Source of the DNA: Thiomonas intermedia
GTDB lineage: Bacteria; Pseudomonadota; Gammaproteobacteria; Burkholderiales; Burkholderiaceae_C
Direction: 5' to 3'
NCBI RefSeq assembly: GCF_002028405.1
Contig: NZ_CP020046.1
Location: 2,542,001 to 2,606,000 of the forward strand
Length of the DNA stretch: 64,000 nt
Shown here: positions 31,301-39,543 of the stretch, piece by piece
Numbering within the stretch: position 1 is the stretch's first letter
Layout of the letters: each line of letters begins with the position of its first letter
Program-made: the position numbers and the translations under genes
Notes under the pieces: model-generated
Told to the model about the DNA's origin: nothing
The model's input: the letters and a program-made list of their open reading frames with translations, nothing else
Databases searched by the model: none

Positions 31301-33549
31301 ACGGCGCAAGGCGGCCGCTGCCGCGTGCGCTGCGGCTTGCACCGTTGTTCGCGGCTTGGGCGCTGCTGCCGTTTCTGGCGGAGCCAGCGGCCGCTGCCGC
31401 CGTGCCGTCCTTCGCCGAGGTCCAGCGCGACTTCCGGCCTTCGGACACCCTGATCCTCGACCGTCACGGCGTCGTGGTCCAGCGCCTGCGTACCGATCCC
31501 GCCGTGCGGCGCGGCCAGTGGGTTGCGCTCACCGAGGTGTCGCCCGCGCTGCGTGCGGCGCTGGTCCTGAGCGAAGACCGCCGCTTCTATCAGCACAGCG
31601 GGGTTGACTGGCAGGCCGTGTCGGCCGCGGTCTGGGGGCATCTATTTCATGGCCGCACGCGGGGGGCTTCGACCCTCACCATGCAACTGGCAGGCCTGCT
31701 CGATGCCAACTTGCGCGTGCGCGGCGGCGGACGAGACTGGGGCCAGAAACTAGGCCAGACCTTGACCGCGACCGCGTTGGAGCGGCAGTGGCGCAAGGAT
31801 GAGATTCTGGAGGCCTATCTCAACCTGGTGCCGTTCCGCGGCGACATCGTGGGCATCGACGCGCTCTCCCGTACCCTGTTCGGCAAGGCCCCCCAGGGGC
31901 TGGACGCACGCGAGGCCGCGATCACCGCGGCGCTGGTGCGCGCCCCCAACGCTTCCGCAGCCAAGGTGGCGCAACGGGCCTGCGGCGTGCTGCAGGATAT
32001 GCAGCCACGGGAGCGGTTGTCCGACGCTCGCCACGATCCGTGCGCAGGACTGGTGCCGGAAACCGCAGCGGCGCTGCAGCGGCGCGCATTTCCGGCGAGC
32101 GAGGGCATCGCGCCGCATCTGGGGCGTCGGCTGGTGGCGCTGGCCGTGCAGCCCGGCAGCCGCGCGCCCGCGCAGATTCAGTCCACGCTCGACGCCCGCA
32201 TCCAGCGCGTGGCACAGGCGGCGCTGCTGCAGGCCCTGGGCGAGCTGTCCGGCCGCAATGTGCAGGACGGCGCCGTGCTCGTGCTCGACAATGCCAGCGG
32301 CGAGGTGCTCGCCTGGGTCGGTTCCTCGGGCGACTTCAGTACGGCGACGGAGGTTGATGGCGTGACCGCCCGCCGCCAGCCCGGCTCCACCCTCAAGCCG
32401 CTGCTTTATGCCCAGGCTCTCGCCGAGCACCGGCTCACCGCCGCATCGCTGCTCGACGACACCCCCACGCAAATTCCCACAGCGTCAGGGCTCTACATGC
32501 CGCAGAACTACGACCATCGCTTCAAAGGATGGGTCAGCGTGCGCACGGCGCTGGCGTCGTCGCTCAATATCCCGGCGGTACGCACCCTGGTGATGGTGAC
32601 GCCGGAGGCCTTTGCCCGCGAACTCAAGGCGCTGGGCGTGTCCCTGGCCCAACCCGGTGACTACTACGGCTACAGCCTGGCGCTCGGTGCGGCCGAAGTG
32701 TCGCTGCGCGACCTCACCAACGCCTATCGTGCACTGGCCAATGGCGGCAGGGTGTCGCCCGTCGTGCTGCTGCCAGGACGCCAGAGCCGTCCCCGGAGCG
32801 TGCTCGATCCGGGGGCGGCGTGGATCATCGGCGACATCCTCTCCGATCCCAATGCGCGTGCGCCGACCTTCGGCACCGACAGTCTGTTGGCCACCCGGTT
32901 CTGGACGGCGGTCAAAACCGGCACCAGCAAGGACATGCGTGACAACTGGGCGGTGGGTTGGTCGCGGCGCTATACCGTCGGCGTGTGGGTGGGCAACGCC
33001 GCAGGGGCGCCCATGCACGACGTCAGCGGAGTCAGCGGCGCGGCGCCCATATGGGCGGAAGTGATGCGGGCTCTCCACGCAGCCTCGCCGAGCCGCCAAT
33101 CCCTGCCGCCGCCGGGCTTGCTGCGTGCCCAGGTGCACTTCGACCCGAACGGCGAAGCGCCGCGCCGCGAGTGGTTTCTGCCCGGCACGGCCCAGCCCCG
33201 CTTTGTGCTCGGCCCGAGGGCCCACACCCCCTCGCTCAGTGCCGACCTGCGACCTGACGGCGGGCCGGAGGCCGGCGCCTCAGGACGCCAGCGCATCATG
33301 GCCCCAGTGGATGGCACCATCCTCGCGCTCGATCCCGACATTCCGCCGCGACATCAACGCGTCGAGCTCGTCGCAGTCGTGGCCGATGCGCGCTGGCAGC
33401 TCGATGGCCGCGACCTAGGACGCGGTGCCCGGCTGCCCTGGTTTCCCCAGCCTGGCCGTCACCGCATCGCGCTGGTCGACGCCCATGGACAAGTTCTCGA
33501 CAGCATCGCGCTGGAAGTTCGCGGCGCCGGGCTGCAAACGCCGCGATAG
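31297..33549 (+). CDS. pbpC: Penicillin-binding protein 1C
   Basis: A 750-residue bifunctional peptidoglycan synthase. The N-terminal signal-anchor (about residues 12-32) is followed by a GT51 glycosyltransferase domain with catalytic Glu93 in LSEDRRFYQ and the ASTLTMQLAGLL motif. The transpeptidase has Ser364-x-x-Lys367 (STLK), Ser422-Leu-Asn424 and Lys540-Thr-Gly. The last ~90 residues are the PBP1C-specific C-terminal domain. TTG start overlaps the A2M stop, implying coupled translation; the A2M-PBP1C pair is conserved in many Gram-negative bacteria. Confidence 0.93.
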   Translation: MNGARRPLPRALRLAPLFAAWALLPFLAEPAAAAAVPSFAEVQRDFRPSDTLILDRHGVVVQRLRTDPAVRRGQWVALTEVSPALRAALVLSEDRRFYQHSGVDWQAVSAAVWGHLFHGRTRGASTLTMQLAGLLDANLRVRGGGRDWGQKLGQTLTATALERQWRKDEILEAYLNLVPFRGDIVGIDALSRTLFGKAPQGLDAREAAITAALVRAPNASAAKVAQRACGVLQDMQPRERLSDARHDPCAGLVPETAAALQRRAFPASEGIAPHLGRRLVALAVQPGSRAPAQIQSTLDARIQRVAQAALLQALGELSGRNVQDGAVLVLDNASGEVLAWVGSSGDFSTATEVDGVTARRQPGSTLKPLLYAQALAEHRLTAASLLDDTPTQIPTASGLYMPQNYDHRFKGWVSVRTALASSLNIPAVRTLVMVTPEAFARELKALGVSLAQPGDYYGYSLALGAAEVSLRDLTNAYRALANGGRVSPVVLLPGRQSRPRSVLDPGAAWIIGDILSDPNARAPTFGTDSLLATRFWTAVKTGTSKDMRDNWAVGWSRRYTVGVWVGNAAGAPMHDVSGVSGAAPIWAEVMRALHAASPSRQSLPPPGLLRAQVHFDPNGEAPRREWFLPGTAQPRFVLGPRAHTPSLSADLRPDGGPEAGASGRQRIMAPVDGTILALDPDIPPRHQRVELVAVVADARWQLDGRDLGRGARLPWFPQPGRHRIALVDAHGQVLDSIALEVRGAGLQTPR

Positions 33550-33597
33550 CTCCAGCGCCGCGTCAGCGTCGCCGCGCCGCCCGCGTCCGTGAGTTCA

Positions 33598-35235
33598 TCA
33601 AAGCAGCACGGCCGCCTTCTGCAGGGCGATGTAAACGCCGATGAGAAAGGGAATGCCGACCGCAGCCCAGGCCAGGATGCCACCGAGGCCAAAGCCGCCG
33701 CGCGCTGCATGTTCGGCGTCGCCGGTGAGGCGGTCCTCGTGCTTGAGGGCGCGTTCGCGCGCAAGCTCCTCGGCCGTCATGCGGTGCCTGGCATGAACAG
33801 GACGGACCAGCAGATTCAGGACAAAACCCACCAGTAGCAGACCGGCCAGGATGTAGAGCGTGCGGTCATAGACCAGGTTTTTCGGCACGCCGGCATCGAT
33901 CTGCGTCTGTCGGATGGCAGCAATCAGGAAGGGACCGGCAACGCCGGCGACCGACCACGCCGTGAGCAGGCGGCCATGAATGGCGCCGACCATCTGCGTG
34001 CCAAACAGATCGGCCAGATAGGCCGGCACCGTGGCGAAACCGCCGCCGTACATGGTCATGATCACGCAGACCGCCAGGATGAACAGCCCCGCCGCGCCGG
34101 TATGCCCCAGCGCGGGCAGGCTGGCATACAGCACCACGCCGAGCGCAAAGAACACGGCATAGGTCGCCTTGCGGCCGATGTAATCGGACAGCGCGGCCCA
34201 GAACAGCCGTCCACCGCTGTTGAACAGACTGATCAGGCCGACCAGCCCTCCGGCCGCGGCCACCAGCGCGGCCTTTTGCGTGGCATCCAGGGTTGCGGCA
34301 CCATCCAGGCCGATGAGACGCCCGCCGAACACATCCTGCAGCATGGGGCTGGCCATGGCGATCACACCGATACCCGCGGTCACGTTCAGGCACAGAATCC
34401 ACCACACCAGCCAGAACTGCGGCGTCTTCCAGGCCTTGTTCAGGTGCACTTCGTGGTCGGTGATCATGGTGTTGCCACCCTGGGCCTTGGGGGTCCAGCC
34501 CCGTGGTCTCCACCCGGCGGGCGGTACGCGAAAGCCAAACGCCCCGGCCGTCATGACCGCGAAGTAAATCACCCCCATGACCATCAGCGTGGGCGCCACG
34601 CCTTGCGTGCCACTGGCGCCGAAGTGCTTCATCAACGCCACGGCCAGCGGTGCGCCGATCATCGCCCCGCCGCCGAAGCCCATGATGGCAAAGCCGGTCG
34701 CCAGTCCACGTCGGTCGGGGAACCATTTGATCAGCGTGGAAACCGGCGTGATATAGCCCAATCCCAGGCCAATGCCACCGAGAACTCCGATGCCCAGAAT
34801 GACCAGCCAAAGCTGGTGGATGGACACGCCGATGCCTCCCAGCACCAGCCCGCCGCCCCAGCAAAGCGCGGCGATCAAACCGGCCTTGCGCGGGCCCGCA
34901 TGTTCCAGCCATGCACCCCAGATCGCGGCCGAAATGCCCAGAAAGGCGATGAACACTTCGAAGATGTGCGTTACGGAAGGAACTCCCCAGTTGCAGGTCG
35001 AGGTGGTGAGCTGGGCCCAGAAACCCATCGAGCCACAGATGGCGGGATCGGTCCCTTCGAGCAGCTTGCTCATGGGCAGCCAGAACACGGAAAAGCCATA
35101 CGCCATGCCAATGCACAGATGAATGGCCAGCGCCGCGGGTGGAACCAGCCAGCGGTTGAAGCGGGGACCTGCGACCGTGCGTTCACGCACGAGCAGTCCG
35201 GTATGGCTGCGGATTGTGGCAAGAGCTTCGGACAT
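33598..35235 (-). CDS. MFS transporter, oxalate/formate antiporter (OFA) family
   Basis: A 545-residue inner-membrane transporter with about 12-14 helices. NRWLVPPAALAIHLCIGMAYG near residue 26, GLGLGYITPVSTLIKWFPDRRG near 150 and GGRLFWAALSDYIGRK near 340 are OFA-type. A basic cytosolic tail ends with one more hydrophobic segment (about 520-540). The family exchanges small carboxylates such as oxalate/formate, pyruvate or lactate; the substrate here is unknown. The ATG at 35235 with GGAG five bases upstream replaces the longer frame. Confidence 0.85.
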   Translation of the reverse strand: MSEALATIRSHTGLLVRERTVAGPRFNRWLVPPAALAIHLCIGMAYGFSVFWLPMSKLLEGTDPAICGSMGFWAQLTTSTCNWGVPSVTHIFEVFIAFLGISAAIWGAWLEHAGPRKAGLIAALCWGGGLVLGGIGVSIHQLWLVILGIGVLGGIGLGLGYITPVSTLIKWFPDRRGLATGFAIMGFGGGAMIGAPLAVALMKHFGASGTQGVAPTLMVMGVIYFAVMTAGAFGFRVPPAGWRPRGWTPKAQGGNTMITDHEVHLNKAWKTPQFWLVWWILCLNVTAGIGVIAMASPMLQDVFGGRLIGLDGAATLDATQKAALVAAAGGLVGLISLFNSGGRLFWAALSDYIGRKATYAVFFALGVVLYASLPALGHTGAAGLFILAVCVIMTMYGGGFATVPAYLADLFGTQMVGAIHGRLLTAWSVAGVAGPFLIAAIRQTQIDAGVPKNLVYDRTLYILAGLLLVGFVLNLLVRPVHARHRMTAEELARERALKHEDRLTGDAEHAARGGFGLGGILAWAAVGIPFLIGVYIALQKAAVLL

Positions 35236-35533
35236 GATGTCTCCAAGGGTGTTGTTGTGTCGTCCGTCGAAGGTGCAGCGCACGACGAGGGTGCTTCTGC
35301 AGCGTGCGTTATATCGCGAATCCCGCATGTCGGCTGGCTGTGCGGGGGGCTGCGGTGTGGTGTCGGTGCCCGGGCGAACTTCTGCCGACCGGGTTGTCTC
35401 AAGAAAGCGCAGGGCTCGTCCTGGGAGGTAGAGGCGATCCCTACAATTCACGCACGATCCGTCAGCCACCGCGGGTCAGAGAGGGCGCCTTCGGTGGTGG
35501 CCAGCGGACTGTCCTTGAAACGATACGGGAACC
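35236..35533. other. Divergent intergenic region between MFS gene and pigment plus-strand operon
   Basis: About 300 bases. TACAAT at 35442-35447 on the plus strand, 87 bases before the first pigment gene, is a possible -10 box, but the -35 position (TCCTGG) is poor. On the minus strand TATAAC near 35309-35314 may serve the MFS gene. I see no gene, terminator or palindrome. Confidence 0.35.
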
Positions 35534-36889
35534 ATGAAAGAACAACTGATCGCTGCGGGCGATTCTGAGGCGCGCCACCAGGTGGATGTGCTGGTCATCG
35601 GCGGCGGTCCGGCGGGCACGACCGCGGCCACGCAGTTGCAAACACGCGGGTTTAGAGTTGCCTTGCTCGAGAAGGACCACCACCCTCGCTTTCACATCGG
35701 CGAGTCACTGCTGCCGGCCAATCTGCCTCTGCTGGAAAAACTCGGCGTCGCTGATGACGTGAAGGCGATTGCGATGGAGAAATGGGGAGCGGAGTTTGTT
35801 TCTCCGTGGCACGCGCAGGAGACGCAGACGTTTGCCTTTGCCGAAGCCTGGGATAAGTCCATGCCCATGGCCTATCAGGTTCGCCGCTCGGAGTTCGACG
35901 AGATTCTGATGCGCAACACGCGCAGTAAGGGCGTGGACGTCAGAGAAGGCTGCAAAGTGGATGCGGTGGAGTTCCTGCCTGGCGGCGAGGGGGCGATCGT
36001 CTCGGCCACCCACGAGGACGGCCGCCATTCCACGTGGCAAGCGCGCCAGGTTGTCGATGCCTCCGGCAGAGACACCGTGCTGGGAAGCCGCTTCAGGACC
36101 AAGACGCGCAATCCCAGACACAACAGCGCGGCCCTCTACGCCCATTTCAGCGGCGCCCGGCGGCTCGACGGTAAGGCGCAGGGCAATATCAGCATTTTCT
36201 GGTTCGAGCATGGCTGGTTCTGGTTCATTCCCCTGGCCGACGGCACAACCAGCGTAGGTGCCGTGGTCTGGCCGTACTACCTCAAGCGGCGGGACAAGCC
36301 GCTTGAGGCTTTCTTTGCCGATACCCTGGCGATGTCGCCCGCGCTGAGTGCGCGGCTCGCCGATGCCACCCGGGTCTCCGCGGTCGAGGCCACGGGCAAT
36401 TTTTCCTACAGCTGCAGCCAGACGCATGGGCCGAATTACGTGCTGATTGGCGATGCCTTTGCGTTCATCGATCCGGTGTTCTCCTCGGGTGTGATGCTTG
36501 CGATGCAGGGCGGCTTTTTCGCGGCCGACGCCCTGGAGACTTGCCTGCGTCAGCCGGCCAAGGCGAGCCAGGCGCTGGCCCTGTTCGATCGACAGATGCG
36601 TCATGGCCCGCGGGCGTTCTCCTGGTTCATCTACCGGGTCAACCACCCGACCATGCGCGATCTGTTCATGGGGCCACGCAATGTTCTGCGCGTGAAGGAG
36701 GCTCTTCTTTCTGTCCTGGCGGGAGATATTTTTGGCAGGACGCCGATCTGGCCCTCGATTGCCGTGCTGAAGGCGATCTTCTACGCCGCTTCGCTCAAAC
36801 ACCTCGGTCGCACCTTGGCGGCACGCGCGCTGCGCAAGCGCCAGATTCAGGTGCATGATGATCTTCAGACCGAGATGCGTCAGGGCTGA
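35534..36889 (+). CDS. Flavin-dependent oxidoreductase, halogenase-like, of the aryl polyene locus
   Basis: A 451-residue FAD protein. Dinucleotide motif GGGPAG at residues 23-28, HIGESLLP near 54-61, Lys83 in KWGAEF, the second FAD motif DASGRDT near 175-181, and GDAFAFIDPVFSSG near 302-315. Residues 228-233 are WFWFIP, which fits the WxWxIP signature of flavin-dependent halogenases, and Lys83 sits where such enzymes carry the haloamine lysine. Xanthomonadins are brominated aryl polyenes, so halogenation of the pigment head group is plausible. It could instead be a non-halogenating hydroxylase or dehydrogenase. First gene of the plus arm. Confidence 0.75.
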   Translation: MKEQLIAAGDSEARHQVDVLVIGGGPAGTTAATQLQTRGFRVALLEKDHHPRFHIGESLLPANLPLLEKLGVADDVKAIAMEKWGAEFVSPWHAQETQTFAFAEAWDKSMPMAYQVRRSEFDEILMRNTRSKGVDVREGCKVDAVEFLPGGEGAIVSATHEDGRHSTWQARQVVDASGRDTVLGSRFRTKTRNPRHNSAALYAHFSGARRLDGKAQGNISIFWFEHGWFWFIPLADGTTSVGAVVWPYYLKRRDKPLEAFFADTLAMSPALSARLADATRVSAVEATGNFSYSCSQTHGPNYVLIGDAFAFIDPVFSSGVMLAMQGGFFAADALETCLRQPAKASQALALFDRQMRHGPRAFSWFIYRVNHPTMRDLFMGPRNVLRVKEALLSVLAGDIFGRTPIWPSIAVLKAIFYAASLKHLGRTLAARALRKRQIQVHDDLQTEMRQG

Positions 36890-36901
36890 GCCTGTATCCC
36901 C

Positions 36902-37954
36902 ATGCTGCAACTGCACCATCTGTCGGCTGACGGCCTTGCCCAGACCTCGGCCGCCGCACCCTACGCCTGCATGGGTGCGGCATGTTTCGGGGCGGGCGGG
37001 CGCGCCAGCAGCGACGATGCCGCTCTGTGTCTGGCACATGTGCGGGTTGAGCCGCTCGCGGATCAGCCCGAAGTCTGCGAGGCCTGGCTGACTCGCGGGC
37101 CCCTGCAGCACGGACGAGCCGGGCCGATGCGGTGGAGCGGCAATGCCGATCTGGTGTTTGGCGTGGTGGAGATTGCCGAGCATGCCCGGCCCGAGCTGCC
37201 GGATTCCACGCCGCCCCTGCAAGCGGCCGCGCGGGAGGCCTATGCGGCCTTGTTCGGCACGCTGGACGTGCTGGGCTACCCGTATCTGCTGCGAGTCTGG
37301 AACCATGTTCCCGACATCAACGGCACGAGCCACGGCCTGGAACGCTATCGTCTGTTCAACATCGGGCGACAGGATGCCTTCCTGGCACACGGACGCACGG
37401 TCGACGGAGGCAGCGTGCCCGCGGCCAGCGCCTTGGGGGCCGCGACAGGTGCACCGTTGCTGGTGTATGGCATTGCGGCGCGGCAGGCGCCCACGGCAAT
37501 CGAGAACCCCCGCCAGGTCAGCGCCTATGACTACCCGCGGGACTATGGTCCGCGCAGCCCCACGTTTTCGCGGGCCAGTCTGGCGCGTTTGGGCTCGCAG
37601 CATCTGCTCTTCATCTCGGGGACCGCCAGCATCGTTGGCCATCGCACCCTGCATGCGCATGATGTGGCCGAACAGACTCGAGAGACCCTGCGCAACATCG
37701 ACGCTGTACTGAAACAGGCGCATGAACATGGGGCTGCGGGCATCTCTCTGGCTGATCTGCACTTCAAGGTCTATGTACGCCACGGATCGGACTGGCCGGT
37801 GATACGTGCCGAGCTTCGGCGGGCCGTGGGGGCGAATGTGCGCGCCATCGCGCTTCAGGCCGACGTGTGCCGGCAGGACTTGCTGGTGGAAATCGAGGCA
37901 AGCGGCATACGCTGCATGCCCGGGCCGATCTGCCCAGGGAATCGCGATGAATGA
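36902..37954 (+). CDS. Chorismatase, XanB2-like (hydroxybenzoate-forming)
   Basis: A 350-residue member of the FkbO/Hyg5/XanB2 chorismatase family. Recognisable blocks are LRVWNHVPDINGTSHGLERY near residue 130, FNIGRQDAF near 151, AYDYPRDYGPRSPTFSRA near 208 and ISGTASIVGHRT near 237. XanB2 of Xanthomonas cleaves chorismate to 3- and 4-hydroxybenzoate plus pyruvate; 3-hydroxybenzoate is the xanthomonadin starter and 4-hydroxybenzoate feeds ubiquinone. The location in the pigment locus fits supply of the aryl starter. It overlaps the next gene by eight bases. Confidence 0.82.
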   Translation: MLQLHHLSADGLAQTSAAAPYACMGAACFGAGGRASSDDAALCLAHVRVEPLADQPEVCEAWLTRGPLQHGRAGPMRWSGNADLVFGVVEIAEHARPELPDSTPPLQAAAREAYAALFGTLDVLGYPYLLRVWNHVPDINGTSHGLERYRLFNIGRQDAFLAHGRTVDGGSVPAASALGAATGAPLLVYGIAARQAPTAIENPRQVSAYDYPRDYGPRSPTFSRASLARLGSQHLLFISGTASIVGHRTLHAHDVAEQTRETLRNIDAVLKQAHEHGAAGISLADLHFKVYVRHGSDWPVIRAELRRAVGANVRAIALQADVCRQDLLVEIEASGIRCMPGPICPGNRDE

Positions 37955-38753
37955 GGACGTGATGACGCACGAAGCACGCCCACATTCGAGGGTACGCGGC
38001 GTCTGGGACATGTCGCGGGTCTTCTTCGGCCTTGGACTGTTGGGAGGGATGGGGCTGCTGTGGTCCCTGCTGGCCGTGCCGTTGTACTACCTGTTGCCCC
38101 GCAAGACGGGTCTGGTGTTCGGACGCTGGCTGATCCACTCGGCGTTTCGCGTCTATCTGCGCACGCTATCGCTGATCGGCGCCTGCCGCTTCGACCTCGG
38201 CGCACTTGATGAACTGCGCGGCCAGCCAGCCATGATCGTCGCGCCCAATCATCCCTCGCTGATCGATGCGGTGCTGGTGATCTCGCGCCTGCCGGGGTTG
38301 TCCTGCATCATGAAATCCAGCATCGTCGACAACCCGTCGCTGGGTGCGGGTGCAAGGCTGGCACGGTACATCCGCAACGATGCGCTGCGCAGCATGATTC
38401 ATCTGGCCGTGGCCGACTTGCGTGCCGGGCATCACTTGCTGCTCTTTCCGGAAGGCACGCGAACGGCGCGACGACCGATCGGCCCCCTGCGTGGCAGCGT
38501 GGCGCTCATCGCCAAGCAGGCGCGCGTGCCGGTTCAGACGGTGTTCATCGAGACCGACTCGCCCTTTCTCGCCAAGGGCTGGCCATTGAGGCGTCGTCCG
38601 CAACTGCCTATTACCTATCGCATCAGACTGGGGCGTCGTTTCGACCCGCCGCACGATGCACAGGCTTTCCTGGCCGAACTCGATGCCTACTTTCGCGAAG
38701 GCCTGGCCGGGGCCATGCTGCCCGAGCCCATGCCCGAGCCATCGGATGAGTGA
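37947..38753 (+). CDS. PlsC-type 1-acylglycerol-3-phosphate acyltransferase, pigment locus
   Basis: A 268-residue membrane-bound acyltransferase. An N-terminal hydrophobic segment spans about residues 25-50. The catalytic HX4D motif is His102-Asp107 in NHPSLID, and the FPEGTRT phosphate-binding motif has Glu169. Enzymes of this type in aryl polyene loci are thought to place the polyene acyl chain on a glycerol or sugar lipid anchor. The ATG at 37947 lies eight bases inside the chorismatase end, and its own stop overlaps the next gene by eight bases, so the genes are likely co-translated. Confidence 0.82.
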   Translation: MNEDVMTHEARPHSRVRGVWDMSRVFFGLGLLGGMGLLWSLLAVPLYYLLPRKTGLVFGRWLIHSAFRVYLRTLSLIGACRFDLGALDELRGQPAMIVAPNHPSLIDAVLVISRLPGLSCIMKSSIVDNPSLGAGARLARYIRNDALRSMIHLAVADLRAGHHLLLFPEGTRTARRPIGPLRGSVALIAKQARVPVQTVFIETDSPFLAKGWPLRRRPQLPITYRIRLGRRFDPPHDAQAFLAELDAYFREGLAGAMLPEPMPEPSDE

Positions 38754-39543
38754 TTGCACTCTCCTTTATGGCGGGCCGACGCCGAGTGCAAGTCATCTCG
38801 TGCTCATTCCCAGCTACAACCCCGGCGCCAAGGTCTACGAGACCGTGCGTGCGGCCCGGGCGCAATGGGCGCCGGTCTGGGTCGTGGTCGATGGCAGCAC
38901 GGACGGCACGGCCCAGGGGCTTCGCGAACTGGCGGCGGGTGATCCGCAGTTGCGCGTGTTCGTGCTCCCGACCAATCACGGCAAGGGTGCCGCCGTGCTG
39001 CATGGGTTGGAGGCCGCAGCCGCAGCCGGATTCAGTCACGCGCTCACGATGGATTCCGATGGGCAGCATCCCGCCGAACGCATTCCCGAATTCATGGCCG
39101 CGTCGCAGCGACAGCCTCCGGCGATGGTGCTGGGTGTGCCGGTCTTCGACGCCAGCGCACCCAATCTTCGGGTTCAGGGGCGCAAGATTTCCAACGGTTG
39201 GGCCAACCTCGAAACGCTCTGGGCGGGTATCGGCGATTCGCTGTACGGCTTTCGGATCTACCCCATTGCAGAGCTGCGCGCGGTGATGCGTCGCCAGCAC
39301 TGGATGCGTCGGTTCGACTTCGATCCCGAAGCCGTGGTGCGTCTGAGTTGGCGCGGTGTGCCCGCCATCAACCTGCCCGCCCCGGTGCGCTACCTGCGGG
39401 CCGACGAGGGCGGTGTGTCGCACTTCAACTACTTGCGCGACAACCTGCTGTTGACCTGGATGCACACCCGTCTGTTTCTCGGCTTTGTGATGCGTCTGCC
39501 GTTGTTGGTGGCGCGCCGGATGAGGCACCGGGTCTCAGGCTGA
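38746..39543 (+). CDS. Family 2 glycosyltransferase, pigment locus
   Basis: A 265-residue GT-A glycosyltransferase. IPSYNPG near residue 21, the VVDGSTDGT sugar-nucleotide site near 46 and the metal-binding TMDSDGQHP near 100-108 are visible; no N-terminal membrane anchor, but a hydrophobic C-terminus. In E. coli-type clusters a glycosyltransferase is fused to an acyltransferase; here the two are separate neighbours. It probably glycosylates the polyene lipid or its anchor. Its 3' end overlaps the convergent antiporter gene by nine bases. Confidence 0.82.
   Translation: MSDCTLLYGGPTPSASHLVLIPSYNPGAKVYETVRAARAQWAPVWVVVDGSTDGTAQGLRELAAGDPQLRVFVLPTNHGKGAAVLHGLEAAAAAGFSHALTMDSDGQHPAERIPEFMAASQRQPPAMVLGVPVFDASAPNLRVQGRKISNGWANLETLWAGIGDSLYGFRIYPIAELRAVMRRQHWMRRFDFDPEAVVRLSWRGVPAINLPAPVRYLRADEGGVSHFNYLRDNLLLTWMHTRLFLGFVMRLPLLVARRMRHRVSG

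Noticed and set aside
33976-35568. 530-codon plus-strand frame opposite the OFA transporter
   Set aside because: Gln/His/Gly-rich shadow of membrane-protein codons; transporter motifs on the minus strand are convincing.
35705-38011. 768-codon minus-strand frame opposite the pigment plus arm
   Set aside because: Overlaps three genes with clear family motifs on the plus strand.
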